A stretch of 43,533 nt of DNA from Acidimicrobiales bacterium (GTDB lineage: Bacteria; Actinomycetota; Acidimicrobiia; Acidimicrobiales; RAAP-2): contig JADGOJ010000008.1 of the NCBI GenBank assembly GCA_017883045.1, positions 1 to 43,533 on the forward strand. The letters are read 5' to 3'. A program made the translations under genes and the position numbers. The first letter of the stretch is position 1; every line of letters starts with the position of its first letter. Below are positions 26,485 to 34,354 of the stretch, in pieces. The notes under the pieces are model-generated. The model did not search any database. It saw only the letters and a list, made by a program, of their open reading frames with translations, and was not told the origin of the DNA.

Positions 26485-26578
26485 GCGCCAGCCATATCGA
26501 CTTCAGGTGGGCCGCAATCCGTTCGATATACCTTCGGCTCAGCGACTGGGCAACCAACTAATCTGACTGGTCTCTTTG

Positions 26579-28090
26579 TCAAATCTTCGCCTCGTTCTCC
26601 ACCGCAATTGGACTTCCGCCGGCCATCAGGGACCCTACGCGTTCGATCGCATCCGGCCGCTTGCTCTTCAAATAGCTGAGGAATACCACGCCGACAACTA
26701 TCCAACCGATCAAATACAGAGGAAGCGTCCTGTACACGCCCGTTGGCAGCGGAACAACTGTTCGGTATAGCGGATAGAACATGAAGCCCGCCGTCAATAT
26801 TGGAACTACAACGTGACTAATCGGATTTACCTTTGGAAAAGCCTTCTTGTCTCGAAGTGCCGTCGAAATAAGGCCCAATGCAATAACCCCATAGAGCACC
26901 AGGAAGGCGATTCCAACTAGGAATCCAATGTAGTACCACACATAGAAGGCACCTACTGCCAATACGAGCGGTACCGCAAGGACCATGCAGAGAAGTGCCA
27001 TTGCAAAGATTGCTACATATGGTGTCTCGTGCTTAGCGTGGGTCCGCCCCAGTGCATGAGGCAAGACACCTTCACGTCCAAGGGAATACATGACCCTCGT
27101 GCCAGCGTTGAACGCCATCTGTGAGAACGCGATCATGCTCGCTAGCGCTGCCAAGACTACGAATGAAGTCCAAGTCTTGCCGTGTTGCGTCGCGAGCGAA
27201 AGCAGCGGCGCCGGATCCTTGCTGAATTTCGAGTTGTTGGCATACCCAATGAGGTAGGCATAGGCGGTGATAATGAAGAACACCTGAGTAATCAGGCCCG
27301 CCCCAACCATCGAGCGTCCTACTGTTCGCCGTGTGTTTGTTGCTTCCTCTCCCAAGGTAGATGCAGTTTCAAAACCCACCGAAGATAGAACAGAGTAGGT
27401 CATGGCAAGTCCAACGACGGACCATCCTCCCAACGCTGAGGACGGTAGGAATGGCTTCAGTGTAAATCGCGTTACTGCGTGACTGGGATGGATAAATACA
27501 AACGCGGCGAATGCCAAGGCAACGATAATCTCGATGGCCAAGAGTACAAACGAGGCATTTGCACTTCGCCTAATCCCAAAATACGCAAAGAAGACCGTGT
27601 AGGCGAGCCCCAGGCCGCTGAAGACCCACCACGGGATCCCAACTCCGAAGAGTGATTGAATATATTCATTCGACCATCCACCTAACACGGCGAAGCCGGC
27701 TGCGGCAAATACAAAATAGGAGCCGACGAAAAGCCAGCCGTAGACGAATCCTGCAGACTTGCCAAATGCCTGCACGCTCCATGCGTAGAGCCCACCGGAG
27801 CTCGGGTAGTGCCGCGCGAACTGCTGAAAACAAAGGCTAAGCAAGAATACGCCGACGAGACTGAATACAAATGAAAGTATGAACGTCTCGCCTGCAAACG
27901 AAGCCATTGGGCCAAGGTTGAGGGCGATACCAGCCATCGGGCCGGTCGCAGCAATTGCGACGATGAGCATCTGTGGTCCCGAAAGTGCAGAGCGCTTCAG
28001 CTCCCCCGAACCAGCCACACGTCCTGGCTCAACGTTGGTAGGTGATGTAGTTGATCCAAGAGGATCATTGGCTTTAGAGTTTCTCAACAT
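26579..28090 (-). CDS. APC-superfamily amino acid/amine permease
   Basis: Membrane permease of 503 aa with about 12 hydrophobic segments. It opens with the APC-type LKRSALSGPQMLIVAIAATG then PMAGIALNLG, and contains the familiar FQQFARHYPSSGGLYAWSVQ and GFETASTLGEEATNTRRTVG. Start ATG 28090 has AGGA about nine bases upstream; the long N-terminal extension of the open frame has no homology. Base composition is visibly lower in GC than the rest of the window (the line at 27241 is 50% GC), so the gene has likely been imported. Nearby gamma-glutamyl ligase and PuuD-like genes fit uptake of an amine, as in the Puu pathway; the actual substrate is unknown. Confidence 0.9.
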   Translation of the reverse strand: MLRNSKANDPLGSTTSPTNVEPGRVAGSGELKRSALSGPQMLIVAIAATGPMAGIALNLGPMASFAGETFILSFVFSLVGVFLLSLCFQQFARHYPSSGGLYAWSVQAFGKSAGFVYGWLFVGSYFVFAAAGFAVLGGWSNEYIQSLFGVGIPWWVFSGLGLAYTVFFAYFGIRRSANASFVLLAIEIIVALAFAAFVFIHPSHAVTRFTLKPFLPSSALGGWSVVGLAMTYSVLSSVGFETASTLGEEATNTRRTVGRSMVGAGLITQVFFIITAYAYLIGYANNSKFSKDPAPLLSLATQHGKTWTSFVVLAALASMIAFSQMAFNAGTRVMYSLGREGVLPHALGRTHAKHETPYVAIFAMALLCMVLAVPLVLAVGAFYVWYYIGFLVGIAFLVLYGVIALGLISTALRDKKAFPKVNPISHVVVPILTAGFMFYPLYRTVVPLPTGVYRTLPLYLIGWIVVGVVFLSYLKSKRPDAIERVGSLMAGGSPIAVENEAKI

Positions 28091-28314
28091 GGGCTTGGTC
28101 CTGCACAGAAAGATGTGCTGGCAACAATGCCAAAAGACATAACAGGTTGAAACATGAGTGCCCCCCAAAATAGTTGTTAGTGGCTGTCCGTAAGCCGGAG
28201 TAGCCCAAAATCCCTTATCTTCTGCTCTTACTAAATACGGTTGTTCGCTACCACTTCCCCCTCTCTTCTGGATCCATGCCAAGCATGGTCGCGATCACGA
28301 CCACGGGAGGCATT
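28091..28314. promoter_or_regulatory. Intergenic region before the permease gene
   Basis: 224 bp between crotonyl-CoA carboxylase/reductase and the permease, relatively AT-rich, so a separate promoter for the permease is likely. I cannot pick a reliable -35/-10 pair. Confidence 0.3.
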
Positions 28315-29562
28315 TCATCCCGTCGCCAGCCCAGCCTCAACTGCACCGACAAGCACAACGCGATTACCAAAGACCTCGATGCCTTCGGCCATGTCATGAT
28401 GCGCGCGAGCAAGATCCTCGAAGGGGAGAACCTGTCCCGCGCATGGATCGATCGCCCCTTCGTGGAGCAACCGGTTGTAGGCCCACGCTTGGTCGTCGTT
28501 GGTCCCGTGAGACCCTTGGAGTCGCTTCTGAAGCACCCACAAGTAACGTAAGTCGACCATGGCCGAATAGCCGGTGGTGCCCGCGCATATCACCACCATG
28601 CCCCCCCCATCGCAGACGAACATGCTCGTGGGGATGGTCGCCTCGCCAGGATGCTCGATCACCATCTTCGGGTTGCGACGCTCTCCAACAATCTCCCAGA
28701 TCTTCTTGCCGAAAGCGCGGGCTCCGGCCGACCACTCACTCTGACCCTTGGCATCATCCCAATGCGGCGGAATTCCCCAGTGGTCGAAGTCCCGTCGGTT
28801 GATGTAACCGATAGCTCCCAACTTCTTGCAGTATTCACCGCGGGCGTCGTCCGACACGACGGCTACAGGGATACCACCGGCGTACTTCACCAACTGAATG
28901 GCTTGGGACCCGATGCCCCCCGAGCCGCCCCAAACCAGCACGATGTCGCCGGGAGACACTGTGTTCGGCGGCCAGCCGAACAGCATCCGATACGCAGTGC
29001 TACCGACCAGGTTTGGCGCCGCCGCCTCCGCCCACGTCAATTGGGGAGGTTTGGGCAAGATCTGATGCTCCTGCGCCAGGGCGAATTGCGCAAACGAACC
29101 GAAGTTTGCCGCGTCGTATCCCCAGATTCTCGCCGACGGAGCGAGCATGGGATCGCGTCCGGAGCGGACCCAGGGGTCCTCAGCGTCCCACCAGCCGGGA
29201 TGGACAACAACTTCGTCTCCGATCTTCACCTTCGTCACCGCGTCACCGACCCCGTAGACGATCCCCGACGCGTCGCTGCCTCCGATGTGAAAGTCCCAGG
29301 GCGCACCGGCGCGCTGACGTACGGCGATGACATCGATCGGCACGCCACGGGCGGCCCAGACGTTGTTGTAGTTCACGCCGGCGGCCATCACCGCAATGAT
29401 GACCTCGTAGGGCCCGGGAGTAGGCACGGGCACCTCCTCGACGCGGAAGGCAGTAAGGGGGTCGCCGAACCGATCTTGGCGCACAACTTGAGCGAGCATT
29501 CGTTCGGGGAGCGTTCCGAGCGGCGGCAGCTCGCCGATACCGACGATGTCGAGTTTACTCAT
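28315..29562 (-). CDS. ccr: Crotonyl-CoA carboxylase/reductase
   Basis: Enoyl-thioester reductase (MDR superfamily) of 415 aa that carboxylates crotonyl-CoA to ethylmalonyl-CoA with NADPH and CO2, the key step of the ethylmalonyl-CoA pathway. Close family signatures are AAGVNYNNVWAARGVPIDVI, WGYDAANFGSFAQFALAQEH, DIVLVWGGSGGIGSQAIQLV, IEHPGEATIPTSMFVCDGGG and LQKRLQGSHGTNDDQAWAYN. The Asn in NYNNVW, Phe in NFGSF and His in QGSH are positions known for holding CO2; all are kept, but the usual Phe after GSH is Gly here. ATG 29562 has a GGGTGGG ribosome site; a GTG at 29571 is an alternative. It would use the crotonyl-CoA that the Kal-like neighbour should release. Confidence 0.9.
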   Translation of the reverse strand: MSKLDIVGIGELPPLGTLPERMLAQVVRQDRFGDPLTAFRVEEVPVPTPGPYEVIIAVMAAGVNYNNVWAARGVPIDVIAVRQRAGAPWDFHIGGSDASGIVYGVGDAVTKVKIGDEVVVHPGWWDAEDPWVRSGRDPMLAPSARIWGYDAANFGSFAQFALAQEHQILPKPPQLTWAEAAAPNLVGSTAYRMLFGWPPNTVSPGDIVLVWGGSGGIGSQAIQLVKYAGGIPVAVVSDDARGEYCKKLGAIGYINRRDFDHWGIPPHWDDAKGQSEWSAGARAFGKKIWEIVGERRNPKMVIEHPGEATIPTSMFVCDGGGMVVICAGTTGYSAMVDLRYLWVLQKRLQGSHGTNDDQAWAYNRLLHEGAIDPCAGQVLPFEDLARAHHDMAEGIEVFGNRVVLVGAVEAGLATG

Positions 29563-29786
29563 GACACCCACCCGATCTCGGGGGAGCGAGGCTCGTCGGC
29601 GAGGATTCCGTCTAGCGTCACCACCTCAACAAGCTGAAGAGATGAACAAGCGTTCCTTTTCAGCCACCCCTCTTGCTGAAGCGATACGAATTTACCGAGA
29701 CTATTCAAGGTCTCCATTTGTCCTCTCCCTCCCTACGCGGATCAAGGCTCATCATCCCCCAGCGCGAGTAGGCGACCGCATAACCA
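29563..29786. other. Intergenic gap before ccr
   Basis: 224 bp without a gene, between the ammonia-lyase-like gene and ccr. Likely holds a ccr leader or promoter; nothing else identified. Confidence 0.3.
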
Positions 29787-30239
29787 TTACGCAACGACCT
29801 GCCCGGCACGGACGCGCTGAAGGTGCTTCATGACGACGGTTGTTGCAATTGCCTTACACACCAACAGAGGTTCATCCAACACCTCTGCCGCCGACTCTCC
29901 AAGGTCAGGCTTCGCCGCAATCACCTTGTATGCTTCCAACTCACACCTCCGCGAGCTGTTGCCCACTGCCACCAGCCGTCCCCGGGCCTCGATGTAGTCG
30001 CCGCTACGCACCGGGGCGAAGATTTCCACGTTTTCGTAAGCTCGGAGCAACCCCTCGTCGCCGTCGTGACGGACCGTAATCTCGGTCACTAAGTCACCGA
30101 ACAACTCGAGAATCCTCGCTCCAGCCACAAGACCTCCCCCGTAGTGCGCGTCAGTCGCGGCGATCCTTACGCGGAGAAATGCCTCTTCTCGTGCCATTTG
30201 TTCCTCTTCTCGTGCCATCAATTCCTCTTCTCGTGCCAT
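29787..30239 (-). CDS. kal: 3-aminobutyryl-CoA ammonia-lyase-like hotdog protein (Kal-like)
   Basis: Small single-hotdog protein resembling Kal of lysine fermentation, which eliminates ammonia from L-3-aminobutyryl-CoA to give crotonyl-CoA. Family blocks: RVRIAATDAHYGGGLVAGAR, ILELFGDLVTEITVRHDGDE, LLRAYENVEIFAPVRSGDYI, VGNSSRRCELEAYKVIAAKP, and ESAAEVLDEPLLVCKAIAT. Known Kal proteins are about 125-140 aa, so ATG 30197 (136 codons) matches best, while the open frame reaches ATG 30239 (150 codons). The cause is a threefold 21-bp tandem repeat holding ribosome site and start (separate entry). Its neighbours BKACE/Kce and Ccr are the enzymes that would supply and consume its substrate and product. 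Confidence 0.8.
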   Translation of the reverse strand: MAREEELMAREEEQMAREEAFLRVRIAATDAHYGGGLVAGARILELFGDLVTEITVRHDGDEGLLRAYENVEIFAPVRSGDYIEARGRLVAVGNSSRRCELEAYKVIAAKPDLGESAAEVLDEPLLVCKAIATTVVMKHLQRVRAGQVVA

Positions 30240-30244
30240 TTGTT
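30182..30244. repeat. 3 x 21-bp tandem repeat duplicating a translation start
   Basis: Three head-to-tail units (30182-30202, 30203-30223, 30224-30244); units 1 and 3 are identical and unit 2 differs in three bases. On the coding (minus) strand each unit reads AGGAA, a short spacer, ATG GCACGAGAAG, so ribosome site and in-frame ATG recur three times (ATGs ending at 30239, 30218 and 30197). It adds MAREEEL and MAREEEQ to the protein. Confidence 0.85.
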
Positions 30245-30318
30245 CCTATTCCCTTCCACAGTCACTCGCAGCAGCGGAGCCCTGTCTCATCTTGTTGTAC
30301 GACCCTTTGGATTAGGCC

Positions 30319-31731
30319 TCACGCCATCTCCCCATACCGACGAACCTCCCAATCCGAAACTTGTAGGCGATACTTTTCGACCTCGAACCGCTTCATAATC
30401 ACGTAGTACCGAATGAAGTCCTCGCCGAACATCTCGTGAGCAGCCCCGCTTCTTTCGAGAAGGTCAAGGGCTTCGTCCAACGACTGTGGAACAGACTCGA
30501 ACTGATCCGTGGCGTACGCATCGCCCCCGTAAGCCTCAGGCGGCTCCAACTTGTGCTCTATGCCGTACAACCCACCGGCCAGGCACGCAGCAATCGCGAC
30601 GTACGGGTTTGTGTCCGCTCCCGGAAGCCGATGCTCTACTCTTGTACCCGTAGCGTTCTCCGAAATCGCTCGGATGCCGGTAGAGCGGTTGTCGTGACCC
30701 CAACTTACGCTGGTCCCCGCCCACGAGTATGGGACGAAGCGCTTGTACGAGTTGGGAGTCGGCGCAAACAAGGCCGTAAACTCACGCATGGTAGCAAGGA
30801 GACCGCCGATGTAGTGCCGTCCGGTTTCTGAGAGACCGTGTCCGAGAGCATGGTCAAAGAGCACGTTCTTGCCCTCTTCAACGTCCCAGAGCGATTGATG
30901 GATGTGACAGGATGATCCGGCCCACTTGCCGCTCGGCTTGGCCATGAAACAAGCCATCAGTCCGTGCTGGGCGACGATCTCCTTTATCCCGTTCTTGTAG
31001 ATGATGCCGTCGTCAGCGGCCTTGAGGGCCTCCGCGTAGTGCAGGTTGAGTTCGTACTGGCCGGGGCCAGTCTCGGGGTTACTAGCTTCGATCGTCACAT
31101 CGGCATCCGCCATATGACGGCGGATCTGGCCGATGAGCTCCTCGTCCAGACCTCCGCGGTAGACACTGTACGTGTAGGGCCGAGCGTAGAGGGGCTCGAG
31201 GCGCCACCCGGACTCGGCGAGAGCATCAACGTCGCCTCGGAAGATGAAGAACTCGTACTCGAGACCCACGTTGAGCTCGAAGCCCAGGGAGCGAGCCCGC
31301 TCGATCTGCTTTCGCAAGACGTTTCTCGACCCAATCGGAATTACATCACCCGATGCCTTATGGAAGTCCCCCATGACGCCGACCGTCCCCTCGTGCCAGG
31401 ACAAACGCCGCGCTGAGGAGAGGTCGGGTACGACGAAGATGTCGGGAAAGCCCTGTTCTTTACGAGGGAAATAAAACGGATACGTTTCCCCACCGGGCGG
31501 CTCGACCAACTCCTGCCCGTCGTCGGCATCCTCGGCGTGCGTTACCACCAAGAGCACGTCGCTAAAGGCGAAACCGTGATCGAGACGGGCCAAGAACTCC
31601 TCGATGGGAAACCGCTTCCCCCTCCAAATCCCATGAAGGTCAGCCGTTCCGGCGACAACGGTGCGAATGCCTTCAGCCTCGCACCATCGGGCAAACGCCT
31701 CGGGGTCTTTTGTCGCGACAGGAAGTTTCAT
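30319..31731 (-). CDS. Glutamine-synthetase-like gamma-glutamyl-amine ligase (PuuA/IpuC/GlnA3 type)
   Basis: Type I GS-fold ligase of 470 aa that would join the gamma-carboxyl of glutamate to an amine with ATP. Seen: metal-binding Glu residues in FELNVGLEYEFFIF and NPETGPGQYELNLHYAE, ATP/metal His in GKWAGSSCHIHQSLWD, KRFVPYSWAGTSVSWGHDNR and ENATGTRVEHRLPGADTNPY. The N-terminal HGIWRGKRFP replaces the DF.G region of true GS and resembles polyamine- and alkylamine-glutamylating enzymes. Its ATG overlaps the stop of the acetone-carboxylase-type gamma subunit gene (ATGA), so it is made with the carboxylase. With the PuuD-like hydrolase in the same operon it likely attaches and later loses a glutamyl mask on an amine substrate. 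Confidence 0.87.
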   Translation of the reverse strand: MKLPVATKDPEAFARWCEAEGIRTVVAGTADLHGIWRGKRFPIEEFLARLDHGFAFSDVLLVVTHAEDADDGQELVEPPGGETYPFYFPRKEQGFPDIFVVPDLSSARRLSWHEGTVGVMGDFHKASGDVIPIGSRNVLRKQIERARSLGFELNVGLEYEFFIFRGDVDALAESGWRLEPLYARPYTYSVYRGGLDEELIGQIRRHMADADVTIEASNPETGPGQYELNLHYAEALKAADDGIIYKNGIKEIVAQHGLMACFMAKPSGKWAGSSCHIHQSLWDVEEGKNVLFDHALGHGLSETGRHYIGGLLATMREFTALFAPTPNSYKRFVPYSWAGTSVSWGHDNRSTGIRAISENATGTRVEHRLPGADTNPYVAIAACLAGGLYGIEHKLEPPEAYGGDAYATDQFESVPQSLDEALDLLERSGAAHEMFGEDFIRYYVIMKRFEVEKYRLQVSDWEVRRYGEMA

Positions 31732-32204
31732 TGTCTCCTCAATTCGACTGCTCCTAGGTCGAGCTCAACGTTGAAGATGAACGGATAGCCTCGAGGCACA
31801 ACCTCTACGTCGAGTTGGGTCGCACACCCCGGGCAGTAGAACTCCCTCAGAATGCTCCAGTCCGGATCAGCGACCCTCGGGCCACGATAGATAGCATCGG
31901 CATCTGCGCCTGCTCGCTCGAAGACGAGCGCTGACTCCTTCCAGTTCCTCTGGTAGTCCCCGAACTCCTGACCACAATCACAGCGGACCACTTTCGAACC
32001 ATCGTCCTTTTCCACGACGTACAAATGCGCCTGCAAGCACAGCAGAATCCGCTCCGGCCATTCGAGGCGTTCTTGCTCCAGTCGAAGGACCTGCTCGAAG
32101 CGGTCTTCATCCTTGTCCTGGCGCTGTAGCCCCTCGAGTTCCTCGCTGGACAGTCCATCGCGAAGGAGGTCCCTGATCAGTTCGTCCGGGTACTCGGGCA
32201 TCAC
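31728..32204 (-). CDS. acxC: Acetone carboxylase gamma-subunit-like protein
   Basis: Small Zn-binding subunit of 158 aa. Seen: VVRCDCGQEFGDYQRNWKES, then DPDWSILREFYCPGCATQLD and VVPRGYPFIFNVELDLG. The CxC...CxxC cysteines and the surrounding WK, IREYYCPGC and YP residues match acetone carboxylase gamma (PF08882), whose usual length is about 165 aa. This subunit is what separates carboxylases of this family from plain hydantoinases/oxoprolinases and argues strongly that the next two genes also encode a carboxylase. The start overlaps the alpha subunit's stop by four bases. Confidence 0.85.
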   Translation of the reverse strand: MMPEYPDELIRDLLRDGLSSEELEGLQRQDKDEDRFEQVLRLEQERLEWPERILLCLQAHLYVVEKDDGSKVVRCDCGQEFGDYQRNWKESALVFERAGADADAIYRGPRVADPDWSILREFYCPGCATQLDVEVVPRGYPFIFNVELDLGAVELRRQ

Positions 32205-34354
32205 TCCACCTCCTCATCATCGCGATCCGGGTCGGTCATCTCCCAGCTCTCTGGCAGTCCCCAGAACTCGAGGAATGCTCGGCGGAACGCCTCGGAGGAA
32301 CCGAGCACCGCGTGGAACATCCGAGCGGTCGGCTTGGCGAGGTCGCCGCGCAGGATTGTTTCCCGCTCGCGAGCCTTGTACTGCTGCGCCGGCATACCTA
32401 CGCTTCGGCGTTCTTCGCGCTGTTTCCGTCGCAACTGTTCGGTCGCCGCGACGTCGACCTCCATTGTCTCCGGATCAATCGCCACGCAGTACACATGCCG
32501 TGCCGTCCAGTGCGTCGTCACCTGGTTCTCTAGATCGCGCAGAATCAGTTCGGGATCCCGCTCGATCGGGTCGCCGAAACCGCCACCATCCCCGGTCATC
32601 GCCGTGAACAGATCGCCCTCTCGGGCCGGCTGGGCCGACCGGTTGGCGCCGGGAATCAACTCCCACCGGGCCTCGACCATTTCTACGAAGTCCGGGTGGG
32701 CAGGGTCCTCACCCTCCCCAGACGGAATGGGGCGCCCCTCGGCGATCAACCGGTGCATGTTCGTCCGGCTCCCGACCCACATGTACAGTGCACCCGCCGG
32801 GTAGCCGCCCATCAAGCCGGGCGCGGAGTAGATTGGAGCGGCGCCGAACGCTCCGATGTCGATGTCCTTTGTTCCAGACACTAGGTACAGCGACATGACG
32901 CCGTTCCCGCCGCGGTACTTTCCGTAACCGCCGCCGTCCACGTGAATCTCCCGCGAAAGATACACGGGTGGCAACATCTGCTCCCAGATCTCGGCGTCGC
33001 CCATTTCGCCCTCCGGGTTGAATTCCACGCCAGCGGTGTCCAGGCCATCCATCACTGCCGTGGCAAATAGTCCGGCCGCCGCGAACTCGAAGTTATGGGC
33101 TCCGAATGGCCGGCCGTACTGGTCTAGGCCCCCAGCCGTGTAGGCCGACGACAGCGCGCTCGTCGCGTGAACCTCCTCGCGGTACCCCTTCGCGTAGTAA
33201 GCACGACTGATGGCCTGGCCCGACGCCAGGCCAGCTCCGTACGTAATGCCCCACAACGCAGTGGGGTAGAAGATCGAGGACGGATTCCCCGCACTCCCCT
33301 TGGGGACGTTCAGACCGATGTTGAGCAGCACGCCCTCGTTGTGCTTGAGGTCGTAGAAGAGATTCTGAATGACGACGTTCATCACGAGACCCTCGATCGT
33401 GGGCAGCGTGCCCTGGAACGGGTGCCGGCCAGCTGGTGACATCCCCTCGTAGTCGAAGTTCAGCCGTCCCTCTCGGGTCACCGTCATCGCCACCGGGCCG
33501 TGCAATAAGGTCTCGTCACCCGGCATCATGCTGCCTCGCCAACTGACCTCACGGTAGGTTCCCGGGGGCAGGACCTTACGGATGCGCTGCTCCGCCGCGA
33601 GGCGTGTGTCCTCGATGTACTCTCGGCAGGCCTTGGCAAAATAGTCCACGCCGAACTGTCCAATGAGGCCCTTCACGTCCTCGCGGATGATCTGGCTCCC
33701 GGTGATCTTTGCCCGGTTGTCCGTGAGCCAGTAGATCGGACTGCGGATCCCGCGCTCCACGAGCACCTCGAGATCACGTTTGATCTTGTCATTCTCCGCC
33801 ACCTTCACGCACGGCAAGAACAGCCCCTCGTCGAAGCGCGACCGGGCGAACGGGATGAACCCGCCAGGCTCGGAGCCTCCGGTCTCCGGCGTGTGCGTGA
33901 GACCTCCGGCCCACCCGACCAGTTCACCTTCCCACCAAATGGGGGTGACAATCATCTGGTCCGGGCAGTGCGCCCCGCCGATGTAGGGGTCGTTGTTGAA
34001 GTAGTGGTCGCCCTCGGCGAAGCCCGGATCGTCTTCGTAACCGTTCTCGATCATCCACTTAATCATCCGGCTCATCGTCTTGACGTGGATGAGGAGCCCA
34101 CGCGACAGCGCGACAGCATCCCCCTCGGGCGTGTACAAGCCGAAGATGATCTCTCCCAACTCGCGGCTCATGGGTGAAGCCGACACCCGACGTGCCACCT
34201 CGTGCGCGCTGGTCACCGATTCGACCATCTTCGAGTACAGCAGTTCGAAGCGAATCGGATCGCGCTCCTTCAACTCGAGCTTTTCCTCGTACCGGCCCAA
34301 TTCGGCCATCCGTCGGTCTCGTTCGAGAAGCCGATCTTTGAGTGACATCATCAT
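32201..34354 (-). CDS. acxB: Acetone carboxylase alpha-subunit-like (hydantoinase B family)
   Basis: Large subunit of about 717 aa in the HyuB/AcxB family, where CO2/phospho-intermediates are joined at a metal site. His129, Asp132 and His154, counted from this start, lie in IGGAHCPDQMI and GGLTHTPETGG. Their spacing (3 then 22 residues) is, from memory, the same as the Mn ligands His150-Asp153-His175 of the Xanthobacter acetone carboxylase alpha subunit. Further typical blocks are DPGFAEGDHYFNNDPYIGGA and GYGKYRGGNGVMSLYLVSG. ATG 34354 has GGAGG four bases upstream and overlaps the beta subunit stop (ATGA); ATGs at 34351 and 34348 follow at once. It differs from acetone carboxylase alpha (about 770 aa) by being shorter, so a substrate other than acetone is possible. 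Confidence 0.85.
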   Translation of the reverse strand: MMMSLKDRLLERDRRMAELGRYEEKLELKERDPIRFELLYSKMVESVTSAHEVARRVSASPMSRELGEIIFGLYTPEGDAVALSRGLLIHVKTMSRMIKWMIENGYEDDPGFAEGDHYFNNDPYIGGAHCPDQMIVTPIWWEGELVGWAGGLTHTPETGGSEPGGFIPFARSRFDEGLFLPCVKVAENDKIKRDLEVLVERGIRSPIYWLTDNRAKITGSQIIREDVKGLIGQFGVDYFAKACREYIEDTRLAAEQRIRKVLPPGTYREVSWRGSMMPGDETLLHGPVAMTVTREGRLNFDYEGMSPAGRHPFQGTLPTIEGLVMNVVIQNLFYDLKHNEGVLLNIGLNVPKGSAGNPSSIFYPTALWGITYGAGLASGQAISRAYYAKGYREEVHATSALSSAYTAGGLDQYGRPFGAHNFEFAAAGLFATAVMDGLDTAGVEFNPEGEMGDAEIWEQMLPPVYLSREIHVDGGGYGKYRGGNGVMSLYLVSGTKDIDIGAFGAAPIYSAPGLMGGYPAGALYMWVGSRTNMHRLIAEGRPIPSGEGEDPAHPDFVEMVEARWELIPGANRSAQPAREGDLFTAMTGDGGGFGDPIERDPELILRDLENQVTTHWTARHVYCVAIDPETMEVDVAATEQLRRKQREERRSVGMPAQQYKARERETILRGDLAKPTARMFHAVLGSSEAFRRAFLEFWGLPESWEMTDPDRDDEEVE

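Noticed and set aside
26479-26578. ATATCGA and TCGATAT inverted sequence upstream of the SDR gene as an operator
   Set aside because: The arms are over 20 bases apart and imperfectly placed; no clear relation to the dyad at 40018-40045.
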